Shown: positions 14,733 to 15,811 of the stretch, in pieces | Layout of the letters: each line of letters opens with the position of its first letter | Position numbering within the stretch: position 1 is the first letter of the stretch | Source: an uncultured Bacilli bacterium | GTDB lineage: Bacteria; Bacillota_I; Bacilli_A; RF39; UBA660 | Assembly (NCBI GenBank): GCA_947598455.1 | Contig: CANQFI010000029.1 | Coordinates: 1-15,811 of the forward strand | Reading direction: 5' to 3' | DNA length: 15,811 bases | Made by a program: the position numbers and the translations under genes | The notes under the pieces: model-generated | The model's database searches: none | What the model was told of the DNA's origin: nothing | What the model saw: only the letters and a program-made list of their open reading frames with translations

Positions 14733-15744
14733 TTAAGTCACCTAACCTTTTACTAACAACCATATTAGTTTCTAAAAATGAATATATTTGACCTACTAAT
14801 TCAGCTTGTTCTATATAAAAATCAGGATTATTAGCATTATTTAAAACATAATCATATATTGCATAATATCTTTTTTGAGCTTCTTCATAATATGCCGAAA
14901 TTTTAGTACTTTTTTGTTTATCTTTAAAGAATAAAGATGTTATTAAAACTAAATTACCTTTAACAATATACAATACCCTAATTCCATTTGGATTTCGATA
15001 TTCAAACAAATTTTCTTTAGCACATTCAATAGTTCTTAAATCTTTAGTCTGCAAAAAATAACCATCTACTATTTTATCAAAGGCAATTTTAATTTCTCTA
15101 CTTCTATCAGGATATTGCATAATATCTTGATAAAAATATGAAGTATTTAAACTAGGTAATAAAATAATATTAGAACTATTTACTGTATCTGTAACATTTA
15201 CTTTTTCTTCACATTTACTAGTATATTTTTTTAAACTATCTAAAATATTTTTATAATTAGTTAATTCTGTTTGTAAACTACTTATATCAGCAAGAGGATC
15301 TTCTAAAATTGCTTCACTAATTACTTTCTTTATAAAAGTTATTTCTTTTAAAAAATATAGTTTTAATCTTACAATATCTTCTAAAGTCATACTATCTAAA
15401 AAACTATTTAACTCCGTATTTAAATCACAATAAGTAACATATTTTATTGCATCTGTTATATCTTTAGTTTCTCTTCTTTCTAAATTATAATCAACATTAT
15501 TTTCTTCTATTTCATTTTTTTCTCTTTGAATTGGTCTAACACCTAATATATGACTTTCTAAACTTTGTAAATAAGTTTCAGAAGTTTGAATATTTTTTTG
15601 ATTATTATCACAAATATATTTATAACATTCAATAATTTCTGTTAATGAAGGATTTTCCATATGTTCATATAAAAAATCTAAAGGATTAAGAATAAAATAA
15701 TTTATTTTTTCCATTTCTTTAGCAAATCTATCTATTCTGTCCAT
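14725..15744 (-). CDS. Protein of unknown function with a RelE/HigB-like C-terminal region
   Basis: The 339-residue protein has no signal peptide or membrane helix. Residues 1-200 are mainly predicted helix with a charged linker (about 70-95) and no family I recognise. Residues about 205-293 read like a RelE/ParE-superfamily (HigB/Gp49-type) fold: YPDRSREIKIAFDKIVDGYF, then LFEYRNPNGIRVLYIVKGNLVLITSLFFKDKQK and a final AQKRYYAIYDY helix. In HigB-type toxins the equivalent segment is an 'lyElR..gyRvlY...ivlL..f.KK.qk' strand series ending in an 'A..r' helix; here E248, R250, R256, Y259, F273, K274 and K277 fill these positions. Whether it is a toxin is unknown: it is three times longer than usual and has no small antitoxin next to it. 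AAGGGGA precedes the ATG. First gene of an operon with the 585-residue protein. Confidence 0.6.
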   Translation of the reverse strand: MDRIDRFAKEMEKINYFILNPLDFLYEHMENPSLTEIIECYKYICDNNQKNIQTSETYLQSLESHILGVRPIQREKNEIEENNVDYNLERRETKDITDAIKYVTYCDLNTELNSFLDSMTLEDIVRLKLYFLKEITFIKKVISEAILEDPLADISSLQTELTNYKNILDSLKKYTSKCEEKVNVTDTVNSSNIILLPSLNTSYFYQDIMQYPDRSREIKIAFDKIVDGYFLQTKDLRTIECAKENLFEYRNPNGIRVLYIVKGNLVLITSLFFKDKQKSTKISAYYEEAQKRYYAIYDYVLNNANNPDFYIEQAELVGQIYSFLETNMVVSKRLGDLNE

Positions 15745-15770
15745 TATAAAATCCCCTTCTTTGTGTAATT

Positions 15771-15798
15771 ATTATACATACTAAGAAACTTTTGTCAA
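15771..15798 (-). promoter_or_regulatory. Promoter of the 339/585-residue gene pair
   Basis: On the minus strand a perfect TTGACA (15793-15798) and perfect TATAAT (15771-15776) are separated by 16 nt. Transcription should start near 15764, about 20 nt before the ATG at 15744, with AGGGGA between. The near-consensus boxes suggest steady sigma-A-driven expression of both genes. Confidence 0.75.
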
Positions 15799-15811
15799 AT
15801 TAAGCCAAGAA

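Overview
This window comes from a low-GC, Gram-positive-type bacterium, most likely an uncultured host-associated member of the Bacilli (Erysipelotrichales/RF39-like neighbourhood, close to but outside true Mollicutes). The evidence is very AT-rich DNA, a Firmicutes-type rimP-nusA-rnpM-infB-rbfA operon, AGGAGG-type ribosome sites, a sortase-type surface protein and cotJ spore-coat-type genes. TGG encodes Trp and TGA is a real stop (infB, zinc-ribbon gene), so the standard bacterial code is used, not the Mycoplasma code. The lineage call is an inference from gene content.

Layout. Positions 1-102 hold nothing recognisable. About 81-940 is a decayed IS3-family insertion sequence whose transposase (103-870, minus) has stops, a frameshift and deletions. 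Next, on the minus strand (988-4449), is a 1153-residue cell-wall-anchored protein: an N-terminal membrane segment, a parallel beta-helix, three pilin-like stalk domains and an NPNTS sorting signal. Its promoter has a run of eight G residues exactly filling the space next to the -10 box, the classic layout of a slipped-strand phase-variable promoter. This is the most interesting signal in the window.

From 4573 to 8745 (minus) runs a compact translation/transcription operon: rimP (only the N-terminal domain), nusA, rnpM/ylxR, infB and rbfA. It starts at a strong extended -10 promoter, has a leader hairpin and ends in a terminator overlapping the rbfA stop. ylxQ and ylxP, present in Bacillus subtilis, are absent. 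A divergent promoter drives an exported serine hydrolase of the class A beta-lactamase fold (8899-9921, plus).

A second minus-strand operon (11871 down to 9936) encodes a membrane-anchored thioredoxin-fold protein lacking CXXC, the tRNA methyltransferase TrmL, a zinc-ribbon membrane protein and a UPF0316/DUF2179 membrane protein. Divergent from it are a cotJA-cotJB fusion and cotJC (12005-12978). The last operon (15744 down to 12975, minus) carries two proteins of unknown function that are translationally coupled: a 339-residue protein with a RelE/HigB-like C-terminal region, and a 585-residue helical protein with a stretch resembling mTERF repeats. The cotJC and 585-residue genes converge and share a CTAG palindrome as both stop codons inside a terminator hairpin.

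The genome looks compact: genes overlap by 1-8 bases, and terminators are repeatedly built across stop codons.
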